NCBI GenBank assembly: GCA_963756495.1
Contig: CAVWNS010000014.1
Coordinates: forward strand, 434,001 to 498,000
DNA length: 64,000 nt
Source of the DNA: DATFDN01 sp963756495
GTDB lineage: Bacteria > Pseudomonadota > Alphaproteobacteria > Acetobacterales > Acetobacteraceae
Direction: 5' to 3'
Below, piece after piece: positions 8,914 through 17,770 of this stretch (position 1 is its first letter; each line of letters begins with the position of its first letter). A program made the position numbers and the translations under genes. The notes under the pieces are model-generated. The model did no database searches and was not told the DNA's origin. It saw only the letters and a program-made list of their open reading frames with translations.

Positions 8914-10551
8914 ATGGCGGAGGATCTCGGCCCGCGCGAGGGGATGGAGTTCGACGTGGTGATCGTCGGGGCGGGACCGGCGGGGCTCGCGGCGGCGATC
9001 CGCCTCAAGCAGCTGGCGCCGGATGCCTCGGTTTGCGTAGTGGAGAAGGGCGGCGAGGTCGGCGCGCATATCCTCTCCGGCGCGGTGGTCGAGCCGCGCG
9101 CGCTGAACGAGCTGATCCCGGACTGGAAGGACAAGGGCGCGCCGCTGGAGACGGAGGCGACCGATGACCGTTTCGTGTTCCTGACAGCGCGGAAGTCGTA
9201 TCGCCTGCCGACGCCGCCGCAGATGCACAACCACGGCAACTACATCGTCTCGCTCGGCAACGTCGTGCGCTGGCTTGGCCAGCAGGCGGAGGCGGCGGGG
9301 GTGGAAATCTATCCCGGCTTCGCCGCCGCCGAGGTGCTGGAGGAGGATGGGCGCGTGGTCGGCGTCGCCACCGGCGACATGGGAATCGGCAAGGACGGCC
9401 AGCCCACCAGCAATTTCGCGCGCGGCATGGAGTTGCGCGCGCCATACACACTGTTAGCCGAGGGCTGCCGGGGGTCGCTGACCAAGCACCTGATGGCGCG
9501 GTTCAACCTGCGCGACGCGACCGACCCGCAGACCTACGCGATCGGCGTCAAGGAGCTGTGGGAGGTGCCTGCGGAGACGCACCGGCCCGGGCTGGTCGAG
9601 CACACGCTCGGCTGGCCGCTCGACCGCGGCACCTATGGCGGCTCGTTCCTATATCATTTCGATACCAACCTCGTCTCCTTCGGGTTCGTCGTCGGGCTGG
9701 ACTACAGAAATCCCTGGCTCAACCCGTTCGAGGAGATGCAGCGCCTGAAGACCCATCCGGCGGTGCGGCCGCATTTCGCCGGCGGGCGGCGCATCTCCTA
9801 CGGCGCGCGCGCGCTGAGCGAGGGCGGGTTCCAGTCGATGCCGCATCTGACCTTCCCCGGCGGGGCGATCATCGGCGATGCGGGCGGGTTCCTGAACGTG
9901 CCCAAGATCAAGGGCACGCACGCGGCGATGAAGTCGGGCATGCTCGCCGCCGAGGCGGTGGCCGAGGCGCTCGCCGGCGATCGCCCGGCCGAGCCCACCG
10001 CCTACCCCGCCAAGCTGCGCGCGAGCTGGCTGTGGGACGAGTTGCATGACGTGCGCAACGTCCGCCCGGCCTTCGCCAAGTTCGGCCTGTGGGGCGGGCT
10101 CGCCTACTCGGCGCTGGACACCTACGTGTTCCGCGGCAGGGCGCCGTGGACGCTGCACCACCGCCACCCCGACAACACCACCCTGATCCCGGCCGACAAG
10201 GCTCCGCGCATCACCTATCCGCGTCCGGACGGGGAGTTGACCTTCGACCGGCTGTCGTCGGTGTTCATCAGCAACACCAACCATGAGGAGAACCAGCCGC
10301 CACACCTGCACCTGCTCGACCCGGCCAAGGCGATCACGGTGAACTGGGAGGAGTATCGCAGCCCGGAGACGCGCTATTGCCCGGCCGGGGTCTACGAGAT
10401 CATCGGCGCCGAGGAGGGCGCGCCGCGCTTGCAGATCAACGCGCAGAACTGCGTGCACTGCAAGACGTGCGATATCAAGGACCCGACGCAGAACATCGAC
10501 TGGCAAACCCCCGAGGGGGCCGGCGGGCCGAACTATCCGGGGGGCATGTGA
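8914..10551 (+). CDS. electron transfer flavoprotein-ubiquinone oxidoreductase
   Basis: The 545-residue product is full length for ETF-QO. It starts with an FAD-binding Rossmann motif (VVIVGAGPAGLAAAIRL, about 13-29). The body contains the conserved IGVKELWEVP and ALSEGGFQSMPHLTFPGG. A C-terminal 4Fe-4S binding region has RYCPAGVYE plus NCVHCKTCDIKDP. It passes electrons from acyl-CoA and amino-acid dehydrogenases, via ETF, to ubiquinone at the membrane. The start at 8914 follows a GGGGGGAGAG ribosome site. Together with the thiolase and enoyl-CoA hydratase nearby it fits fatty- or branched-chain-acid oxidation. Confidence 0.95.
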   Translation: MAEDLGPREGMEFDVVIVGAGPAGLAAAIRLKQLAPDASVCVVEKGGEVGAHILSGAVVEPRALNELIPDWKDKGAPLETEATDDRFVFLTARKSYRLPTPPQMHNHGNYIVSLGNVVRWLGQQAEAAGVEIYPGFAAAEVLEEDGRVVGVATGDMGIGKDGQPTSNFARGMELRAPYTLLAEGCRGSLTKHLMARFNLRDATDPQTYAIGVKELWEVPAETHRPGLVEHTLGWPLDRGTYGGSFLYHFDTNLVSFGFVVGLDYRNPWLNPFEEMQRLKTHPAVRPHFAGGRRISYGARALSEGGFQSMPHLTFPGGAIIGDAGGFLNVPKIKGTHAAMKSGMLAAEAVAEALAGDRPAEPTAYPAKLRASWLWDELHDVRNVRPAFAKFGLWGGLAYSALDTYVFRGRAPWTLHHRHPDNTTLIPADKAPRITYPRPDGELTFDRLSSVFISNTNHEENQPPHLHLLDPAKAITVNWEEYRSPETRYCPAGVYEIIGAEEGAPRLQINAQNCVHCKTCDIKDPTQNIDWQTPEGAGGPNYPGGM

Positions 10552-10637
10552 GCGGTGCCCTGACCATGGACAAAGTTTCAGCGCGGACGGTAAAATTTCG
10601 GTGACAGAATGGCGCCTCCCTTGATAGCGTTCCTGTC

Positions 10638-12334
10638 ATGTCACACGCCCGCACGCTGGCTCGCCCCGCCCTGATCGCGCTGGCGTGTCTCGGCGCCGGC
10701 CTTTTCGCCGCGCCGGCCGGGCAGGCCAGTTCGGCACGGGTGGCGGGTGTGTCGGGACTTTGCGGCGACTTCCTGGTGGCGCGCTTCGCCGCCGCGCAGG
10801 GCGATCCGGCCACTGCGGCGGGGTCCTACCTGCGCGCGCTGGAGCGGAGCCCGTCGCAGCGAGAGCTGCTGCGATCCGGCCTTCGTGGCCAGCATCCTGA
10901 GCGATCGCCCGGAAGCGGCGGGTCTGGCCGCCCGGCTGCCGGGGGATCGGTTCGCGCAGCTGAAGCTGGCCGGCATGGCCGCACAGGCGGGCGATTGGGC
11001 TGGGGTGGAGGCGCGCGCGCGCGGCCTGCCGAACGACGGGCTGACCGCGATCCTGCGGCCGCTGCTGATCGCCTGGGCCGAGCAGGCCCAAGGCCGCACC
11101 GACCAGGCCCTGGCGCTGCTGCGCCCGTTGGCCGAGGGCGGGGCTTTTGGTGCGGTCTTTGCCCTGCACGCCGGGCTGATTGCCGACATCGCCGGGCGCG
11201 AGCCGGAGGCGGCAGGGCAATTCGCGGCGGTGCGGGCCGCCGTGGGCCTCCCCAACCTGCGGTTGGCACAGATCCTGGCGAGCTTCGCCGCCCGGCACGG
11301 ACGTCAGGCCGATGCGCTCGGCATTCTGGCGCAGGCGGCGGCGGCGGGCGCCCGAGATCGGCCTCGTCCTGCCCGCGTTGGCGGCGGAGGCGAACCGCCC
11401 GGTGATCGGCACCCCAGCGGACGGGATCGCCGAGGCGTACCTCGCCGCCGCCGGGTCGTTGCAGGTTCAGGATCAGGGCGAGGCGGCGATGCTGCTGCTG
11501 CGCCTTGCGCTCGACCTGCGGCCGGGCCTCGGTGCCGCGCGCCTGCTGGAAGCCGACTTCGAGGAGTTGCAGCAGCAGCCGCAGGCCGCGCGGGTGCTGC
11601 TGGACGGCTTCGGAGACGACGTGCTGGCGCCGGTGGCGCGGCTGCACCTTGCCGGGCTGATGCAGCGCGCGGGCGACACCGACGGCGCGCTGGCCGAACT
11701 GGACGCGCTGGCGCGCGAGCGCCCACAGAGCCCGCTGCCGCTGTCGCAGAAGGCCGGGCTGCTGCGCGCCAAGGGGCAGTTCGAGGCGGCGGTCGTCGCC
11801 TACGACCAGGCGATCGCGCGGCTGGCGGGCAAGCCTGGGGCTTCCGATTGGGCGCTGTTCTATGCACGCGGGGTCGCGCGCGAGCAGGCGCATGACCGCC
11901 GCGGCAGCGAGGCCGACATGCGCCGGGCGCTGGCGCTGGCGCCGGATCAGCCGGTGGTGCTGAACTATCTCGGCTTCTCCTGGGCCGACAGGGGCGAGCA
12001 CCTGGCCGAGGCGCGGCGCATGATCGAGCGCGCCGTGCAGGCCGATCCGAACGACGGTGCGATCGTGGACAGCCTGGGCTGGGTGATGCTGCGCCAGGGC
12101 GACCTGCCGGACGCCGTGCGGGTGCTGGAGCACGCGACCGAGTTGATGCCCGACGACGCGATCCTCACCGGGCACCTGGGCGACGCGTACGCCGCGACGG
12201 GCCGCACGCTGGAGGCGGGCTATCAGTGGCAGCGGGCGCTGATGCTGCACCCCGAGCCCGACGAGGAGAGGCAGCTGCGCGCCAAGCTGGAGACGCCGTC
12301 GCGCCAAGCGGCGGCGGCGGTGCCGAAGGGGTAG
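10638..12334 (+). pseudogene. tetratricopeptide repeat protein, two apparent frameshifts
   Basis: A signal peptide (LARPALIALACLGAGLFAA) opens the first frame. The homology-like reading then jumps forward one frame near 10870 (into DPAFVASILSDRPEAAGL) and again near 11345 (into APEIGLVLPALAAEANRP). The joined protein would be about 565 residues with TPR units, clearest in VLNYLGFSWADRGEHLAEA and IVDSLGWVMLRQGDLPDA. Each jump equals a one-base gain in a GC run, which fits sequencing error as well as real mutation. Such exported TPR proteins usually scaffold envelope assemblies. It follows ETF-QO by 86 bp on the same strand. Confidence 0.8.
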
Positions 12335-12717
12335 ATTGCGTGCGGCGCAACACTCCGGCTGCTTGACACGCCGGGCTGCGCCACCTCGGATTGTGTCGGG
12401 CCTTGGCGTCGCACGGGCGTGCGGGTGGCAACTGCAACGCGCCGTTCAAGGTCTTTAAGATGGACCCGCGCACGATGAAGCTGACCAAATTCATTACGAG
12501 CGGCGTCATAGCACGATGGGCGCCGGCACCGGTGCGATCAGGGAGACAACCAGCTCTGGGTGAGCAGCTTCCGGGCTGACCGGATCGTCTTGCTTCAAAT
12601 GAAAATGGAGAATTCAATCACAAGGCCTCGTACAGGTCGGAGGTGGGGCAAGCTGGAATTCGAGACAGTCCCATCTCTATGCTTCTAATTAGATGCTTCT
12701 AATTAGGGCGGTTATTG
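12335..12717. other. intergenic region at the edge of an acquired gene
   Basis: These 383 bases hold no gene I can support. The GC content falls from left to right, and the last 130 bases are AT-richer and lead into the HEPN gene. The only structure seen is the 14-base tandem repeat at 12679-12706. The left part has no recognisable downstream partner of the TPR gene, so the acquired segment probably starts in here. Confidence 0.5.
12679..12706. repeat. perfect 14-bp tandem duplication
   Basis: Two exact adjacent copies of atgcttctaattag occupy 12679-12692 and 12693-12706. They lie 12 bases before the start codon of the HEPN gene, in its probable promoter or leader. The copies could be a duplicated operator half, a slipped-strand product, or a mark of the insertion point of the acquired gene. 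Confidence 0.85.
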
Positions 12718-12741
12718 ATGGCTGAACACTTGACCGATCTA

Positions 12742-13879
12742 GTGCTCTGACCCGTTCGGGCGATTCACAACGGTGTGCGACCGTGCGATTTTGTCGGCAT
12801 GGCACAGACGGTATGCGTGATCCTGAGTTCGTCGGATAGAGAGACGCTTGAGGCGATCCTCGCCGACCGCAATCGGCCGCAAAAGCATGTCGAGCGCGCG
12901 CGGGTCGTGCTTGCGGCAGCGGAGCGCGGCCCGGTGCAGCCGGTGGCGACGCGCCTGGGGGTCAGTCGTCCGATGGTCTGGCGCTGGCAGCGACGCTTCG
13001 CCGAGGAGGGCGCGGACGGGCTGCTGCGAGACAAGACGCGCAAGCCTGGCAAGCCGCCGATCTTGGCTGAGACGGTGGCGCGCGTCGTTGCGCTGACCTG
13101 CGCCGATCCGCCGCATGAGGCCACGCACTGGACCGGCCGGGCGATGGCTCGGGCCGTCGGCATCTCCCTGACATCGGTGCCGCGCATCTGGGCCGCGCAC
13201 AAGCTCCAGCCGCACCGCATCCGCACGTTCAAGCGGTCGCGCGATCCCGACTTCGCCGCCAAGCTGACCGACATCGTCGGCCTCTATCTGGACCCGCCGA
13301 CGCAAGCCGTCGTGCTGTCCATCGACGAAAAGAGCCAGATCCAGGCGCTCGATCGCACGCAGCCGGGCTTGCCGATCAAGCCGGGCCGATGCGGCACGAT
13401 GACCCACGACTACAAGCGCCACGGCACGACCACGCTGTTCGCCGCACTCAACGTGCTCGACGGCTCCGTCATTGGCCGCTGCATGCAGCAGCACCGGCAC
13501 GAGGAGTTCATCCGCTTCCTCAACGACGTCGAGCGCGCTGTTCCGGCCGGCAAGCTGATCGAGGCGGTGGTCGACAACTACGCCACTCATAAGCATCCGA
13601 AGGTGAAGGCGTGGCTCGAACGGCATCCCCGCTGGACCTTCCACTTCACGCCCACGTCCGGATCGTGGTTGAACGCCGTCGAGAACTTCTTTTCCGTGCT
13701 GACGCGCAAGCGCATCCGTCGCGGCAGCTTCCATTCGATCGTCGATCTGCAAGCCGCCATCAAACGCTACCTCGCCGAGCACAACGCCGAGCCGAAGCCG
13801 TTCGTCTGGACCGCCTCGGCCGCCTCAATCCTGGCCAAGCTCGACAGACTGCCTGCACGGTCCGTATGAGTCAGAGCAC
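12742..13879 (+). mobile_element. IS630-family insertion sequence with TA target duplication
   Basis: The element is 1138 bp. Its ends read gtgctctgac inward on both sides, with imperfect inverted repeats of about 20 bp. A TA dinucleotide flanks each end (12740-12741 and 13880-13881), the usual IS630/Tc1-type target duplication, within a CTAG site. Removing the element and one TA restores the reading frame of the surrounding HEPN gene, which fixes both boundaries. Confidence 0.92.
12799..13869 (+). CDS. IS630-family transposase
   Basis: The 356-residue product has an N-terminal helix-turn-helix (VATRLGVSRPMVWRWQRRF). A DDE catalytic domain follows, with first Asp in VVLSIDEKSQIQALDR, second in EAVVDNYATHKHPK, and Glu in SWLNAVENFFSVLTRK. 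It cuts and rejoins the element at TA sites. The frame is intact, so the element may be active. An in-frame ATG at 12775 could add eight residues; I chose 12799 because MAQ-type starts are usual in this group. Its stop TGA lies inside the right terminal repeat. Confidence 0.9.
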   Translation: MAQTVCVILSSSDRETLEAILADRNRPQKHVERARVVLAAAERGPVQPVATRLGVSRPMVWRWQRRFAEEGADGLLRDKTRKPGKPPILAETVARVVALTCADPPHEATHWTGRAMARAVGISLTSVPRIWAAHKLQPHRIRTFKRSRDPDFAAKLTDIVGLYLDPPTQAVVLSIDEKSQIQALDRTQPGLPIKPGRCGTMTHDYKRHGTTTLFAALNVLDGSVIGRCMQQHRHEEFIRFLNDVERAVPAGKLIEAVVDNYATHKHPKVKAWLERHPRWTFHFTPTSGSWLNAVENFFSVLTRKRIRRGSFHSIVDLQAAIKRYLAEHNAEPKPFVWTASAASILAKLDRLPARSV

Positions 13880-15345
13880 TAGATGCACTGACGCTCACTG
13901 TCCGTGACCCGCGCACGCGTATCTACATCCGCGAGGCAGTCACGGCCTATCGTGCTGGGGCGTATAGGGCCGCTATCATAAGCACTTGGGTTGCGGTAGC
14001 ATTCGATGTTCTTGCCAAGGTTCGCGAATTGTCCGAGGGAAACGACAGGGAAGCAAGACAGCTCATTCAGGATTTTGATTCCGCTACGGCAAATAGGAAT
14101 ACGCAGCAGCAGCAGGCGATCGAGCATAAGTTGTTAGATATGGCTGAGCAGAAATTTGCGCTGGTCGGCCTGCGGGAACGGCCACTCTTCGACCGGCTGA
14201 AGGAAGATCGGAACTTATGCGCTCACCCGAATTTCTCGGGTGAAGCTGAATTGTTCACGCCAAGCCCCGAAAGCGTTCGGACGCACATCGTTCATGCTGT
14301 CACGCTCTTGCTCGCAAATGAACCGCTCCAGGGAAAGGCTATCATCGCCATCTTTGCCGCCGACGTAGTAACCCCAGCGTTCCCGAGTAATTGGGAGAGA
14401 GCAGTCACATATGTAAGAAACAAGTATCTCAGTCGAATGCGCCCGAACGTCGCGGTAAATTTTGCCGATGTTCTGGGAAAGGCTGTGCTCGGGTTAGACA
14501 GCGATCGTTGGGCTGTGGGTCACGAACAAATTCTTTTACCCGCTCTCGATGCGATCGCCCGCCAGTTTCCCCAGGATTGGCAAGGGTTAATTCGCAACAG
14601 GCTAATCGCACTGATCGAAAGAGTGCCTGGAACAGATGTTCCCGCCGCGTTGCGAATTCTGCGTTACTTCTCGGACATCATGGCCAATTTGCCGGATCAC
14701 GAGAGCGCACGGCTTGCGGCGTTCATAGAGCATTGGAAGCTAGGACAAAGGATTGATGTCTTCAGTGCTGTCGATATACCGAGCTTGGAGCCAGCGGTGC
14801 TAAGAGCTCTGGGCAACGCAGATGAGAAAACTCGCTTTCTCATCTTTCGCACTTGGCCGCACCACGCGTTCGTCGAAGAAGCGATCAAGATGCTAAGCGG
14901 CGCGGAAGGTTGGCGACACGCGGAAAGCATCTTTTCAAATGCGATTGTACCTCCGTTGAACGAGTTTCAACTCAGCGATGCTGAGCGCCTAGCAATCGCA
15001 GTGGCAAGCAATTCCCAGGTGTGGGACGCAGCAGAAATTCCAAGAATGCTGACCGGGGCCGCAGACCAATTGGGTCGGGCCGGCCTCCTGCGAGTTTCGG
15101 AACCTTGGAACGCTCTCCGGGCTCGGTTAGGGAGTTTTTATTCGGCATCATACGATGGTTTATGGGAGACCTTAGCGAAGTATGGCGTCGTTACATCAGC
15201 TCCCTCGATCTGGCGGGATACGTGATTCCTGCGGGAAGACGGATAGAGATGATACTGTGCCCTGCACCGCCCATGCCTCCTGCCCTTGCCCGCGCAATCG
15301 GCCGGGGGGATGATCGCGTCCTATCCAGCCACACCGGGGCGCCCC

Positions 15346-16581
15346 ATGAAGTTCGGAATCTTCTACGAGCTGCAACTGCCGCGTCCCTGGACGGGCAGCA
15401 GCGAGTACGACCTGTTCCAGCAGGCGCTCGGCCAGATGGAGCTGGCCGATCACCTGGGCTACGACTACGTCTGGATGGTGGAGCACCACTTCCTGGAGGA
15501 GTACTCCCACTGCTCCGCCCCCGAGGTGTTCCTCGGCGCCGCCAGCCAGCGCACCAGACGCATCCGGCTGGGGCACGGCGTGGTCCAGCTCACCACCAAT
15601 CAGCCGCAGCGCGTGGCCGAGCGGGTCGCCACGCTGGATCTGCTGTCGGGCGGGCGGGTCGATCTCGGCATGGGGGAGGCAGCGGGGCCGGCGGAGCTGC
15701 ACCCGTTCGGGGTGCGCGTGCGCGACAAGCGCGACCGCTGGGAGGAAGCGGTGCGCGCCATCGTTCCGATGTTCTCCCAGACCGCGTGGGAGTTCCACGG
15801 CCAGTACCACGACTTCGCCGCGCGCAACGTGATCCCCAAGCCGATGCAGAAGCCGCACCCGCCGCTGTGGGTCGCGTGCTCCAACATCCAGACCATCGCC
15901 GACGCGGGCGCGTGGGGGATGGGCGCGCTCGGCTTCAGCTTCGTCTCGCCGGAGGCGGCGCGGGCCTGGGTGCATCGCTACTACAACACGCTGCTGCGCG
16001 CGCCGAGGCGCCTGACCGAGTATCCGGCCAACCCCAACATCGCCATCGTCAATGGCTTCATGTGCGCGCCGACCGACGAGGAGGCGATCGAGCTTGCCAG
16101 CGGCTGGACGTTCTTCATCTTCGCGCTCGGCTATTATGGCCGGAAGGGCGTAGATGCGCCGGGGCAGGGCGACCTGTGGCGCGAGTATCAGGCCTGGCGC
16201 GGCACCGAGAAGGCGCAGACGGCGCTGCGCAATGGGCTGATCGGCTCGCCCGAGACGATCCGGCGCAAGCTGCGCCAGTACGAAGCCGCGCATGTCGATC
16301 AGGTGATCCTGCTCAACCAGGCGGGCAAGACCAGCGACCAGGCGATCTGCGACAGCCTGGACCTGTTCGCGCGCGCGGTCATGCCGGAGTTCCACGATCG
16401 CCAGACGGCGCAGAACGAATGGAAGGCCGACGTGCTCGGCGGGCGGATCGTGCTGGAGGACCTCGATACCGCCGGCTTCGACCTCTATGCGCACCAGAAC
16501 GAGGACATCGTGCGGCTGACGCCGGAGCAGCTCAAGCAGCGCATGGCGGAGAAGGAGCGGGCGCTCGCGGGTGGAGGCTGA
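15346..16581 (+). CDS. LLM-class flavin-dependent oxidoreductase
   Basis: The 411-residue product is a bacterial-luciferase-like (beta/alpha)8 monooxygenase. It has MKFGIFYELQLPRP at the start, GYDYVWMVEHHFLEEYSHC, and LLSGGRVDLGMGEAAGPAEL, the flavin-site region. An FMN or F420 cofactor and oxygen would be used to oxidise an unidentified substrate. I chose ATG 15346 because the family begins at MKFG; an in-frame start at 15286 would add 20 unrelated residues. A second family member follows after three bases, so the two are almost certainly one operon and may act as paired components or on related substrates. Confidence 0.88.
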   Translation: MKFGIFYELQLPRPWTGSSEYDLFQQALGQMELADHLGYDYVWMVEHHFLEEYSHCSAPEVFLGAASQRTRRIRLGHGVVQLTTNQPQRVAERVATLDLLSGGRVDLGMGEAAGPAELHPFGVRVRDKRDRWEEAVRAIVPMFSQTAWEFHGQYHDFAARNVIPKPMQKPHPPLWVACSNIQTIADAGAWGMGALGFSFVSPEAARAWVHRYYNTLLRAPRRLTEYPANPNIAIVNGFMCAPTDEEAIELASGWTFFIFALGYYGRKGVDAPGQGDLWREYQAWRGTEKAQTALRNGLIGSPETIRRKLRQYEAAHVDQVILLNQAGKTSDQAICDSLDLFARAVMPEFHDRQTAQNEWKADVLGGRIVLEDLDTAGFDLYAHQNEDIVRLTPEQLKQRMAEKERALAGGG

Positions 16582-16584
16582 CGC

Positions 16585-17598
16585 ATGCTGCGCTTCGGCG
16601 TCTTCGACCACATGGACCGCGGCGCCGGGGACCTCGCGGTTTTTTTCGCCGATCGGCTGTCATTGGTAGAGGCGTACGACTGCGCCGGTTTCTACGGTTA
16701 CCATGTCGCCGAGCACCACGCGACGCCGCTCGGCCTTGCGCCCTCGCCCAGCGTGTGGCTGTCCGCGGTGGCGCAGCGCACGCGCCGGCTACGCTTCGGG
16801 CCGCTGGTCTACACGCTGCCGCTCTATCATCCGCTGCGCGTCATCGACGAGGTCTGCATGCTCGACCAGATGAGCGGCGGGCGGCTGCTGCTGGGGGTCG
16901 GGCGCGGCATTTCGCCGATCGAGCTGGACTATTGGGGGCTGGACCACGACGCCGCGCCGGCGATGTATCAGGAGGCGCTGGAGGTCGTGCTGGCGGGGCT
17001 GGCAACGCGCGAGCTGAGCTTTGCCGGGCGCTACTACACCTACGACAAGGTGCCGATCGAGCTGGAGCCGTTCCAGCGCCCGCACCCGCCGCTATGGTAC
17101 GGCATCGGCCGGACGGACAGCGTGCCCTGGGCGGCGCGCAACCGGGTGAACGTGGTGGCGAACCTACCGCCGGCGCTGATGCGCGGACTGACCGCGCGCT
17201 ATCGCGCCGATTGGGCCGCACTGGGCCATGCCGCCGACGACATTCCGATGATGGGGGTGAGTCGGCACATGGTGCTCGCCGGATCCGAGGCGGAGGCGCG
17301 CGATGTCGGTCGCCGGGCATACCGGCAGTGGCGGGCGAGCTTCATGAAGCTGTGGGAGAAGCACGGCAAGCTGCCGTCGCCGCAGGCGATCTTCCCGCCC
17401 AGCTTCGACGAGGCCGAGGCCGCCGGCCGCGCGATGGCCGGCACGCCGGCGCGGGTGCGCGACGCGCTGCGCGTGTTGCAGGAAGAGAGCGGGGCGAACT
17501 ACGTGCTGTGCCGCTTCGCCTTCGGCGACATGACGCGCGCCGAGGCGGTGCGCTCGGTCGATCTGTTCGCGCGCGAGGTGATGCCGGCGTTCGAGTGA
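16585..17598 (+). CDS. LLM-class flavin-dependent oxidoreductase
   Basis: The 337-residue product is a second luciferase-like monooxygenase. It begins MLRFGVFDHMDRG and carries GYHVAEHHATPLGLAPSP and LDQMSGGRLLLGVGRGISP, both typical of the fold. It is shorter than its upstream neighbour and only distantly similar, so this is not a recent tandem copy. Start ATG 16585 lies three bases after the upstream stop, giving tight coupling. No flavin reductase gene is next to the pair. The downstream region is the IS-damaged permease. Confidence 0.88.
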   Translation: MLRFGVFDHMDRGAGDLAVFFADRLSLVEAYDCAGFYGYHVAEHHATPLGLAPSPSVWLSAVAQRTRRLRFGPLVYTLPLYHPLRVIDEVCMLDQMSGGRLLLGVGRGISPIELDYWGLDHDAAPAMYQEALEVVLAGLATRELSFAGRYYTYDKVPIELEPFQRPHPPLWYGIGRTDSVPWAARNRVNVVANLPPALMRGLTARYRADWAALGHAADDIPMMGVSRHMVLAGSEAEARDVGRRAYRQWRASFMKLWEKHGKLPSPQAIFPPSFDEAEAAGRAMAGTPARVRDALRVLQEESGANYVLCRFAFGDMTRAEAVRSVDLFAREVMPAFE

Positions 17599-17770
17599 AT
17601 GCACCTGCTATTGGGACATAGTCGCAAACCATTGCTGCACTGCGATTGGAGTGCGGAGTCCCCTCGGCGGAGTGCGCCCATGTCGATGGCGAAATACACC
17701 GGCCGGAAGTCGCTGGAGCAGGTCCGCGCCAGCGTCGAGGGGCACGACAAACGGTTGCCGAAGACCCTAG

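Larger units (their letters stand above)
12718..15225 (+). pseudogene. HEPN-domain-like protein gene split by IS630 after codon 8
   Basis: Joining 12718-12741 to the sequence after the second TA (13882 on) gives an uninterrupted frame of about 455 codons: MAEHLTDL, then DALTLTVRDPRTR onward. The N-terminal 130 residues are helical and contain RNLCAH at 118-123, an R-x4-H signature of HEPN ribonucleases, after a long helix pair (AYRAAIISTWVAVAFDVL). The remaining 300 residues are unfamiliar. Codon use and GC (about 50%) differ strongly from the flanks, which suggests transfer. After insertion no ATG or GTG near the IS edge restores the frame; the first in-frame candidate is TTG at 14029, beyond half of the HEPN region. 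A defence or toxin role is inference. Confidence 0.72.

Noticed and set aside
12391..12579. A 62-codon frame between the TPR and HEPN genes
   Set aside because: No ribosome site, no motif and mixed composition; it looks like chance.
15021..17621. An 866-codon open frame overlapping both monooxygenase genes
   Set aside because: It is a GC-driven frame with Arg/Ala/Gly-rich translation and no motif; the monooxygenase frames explain the region.
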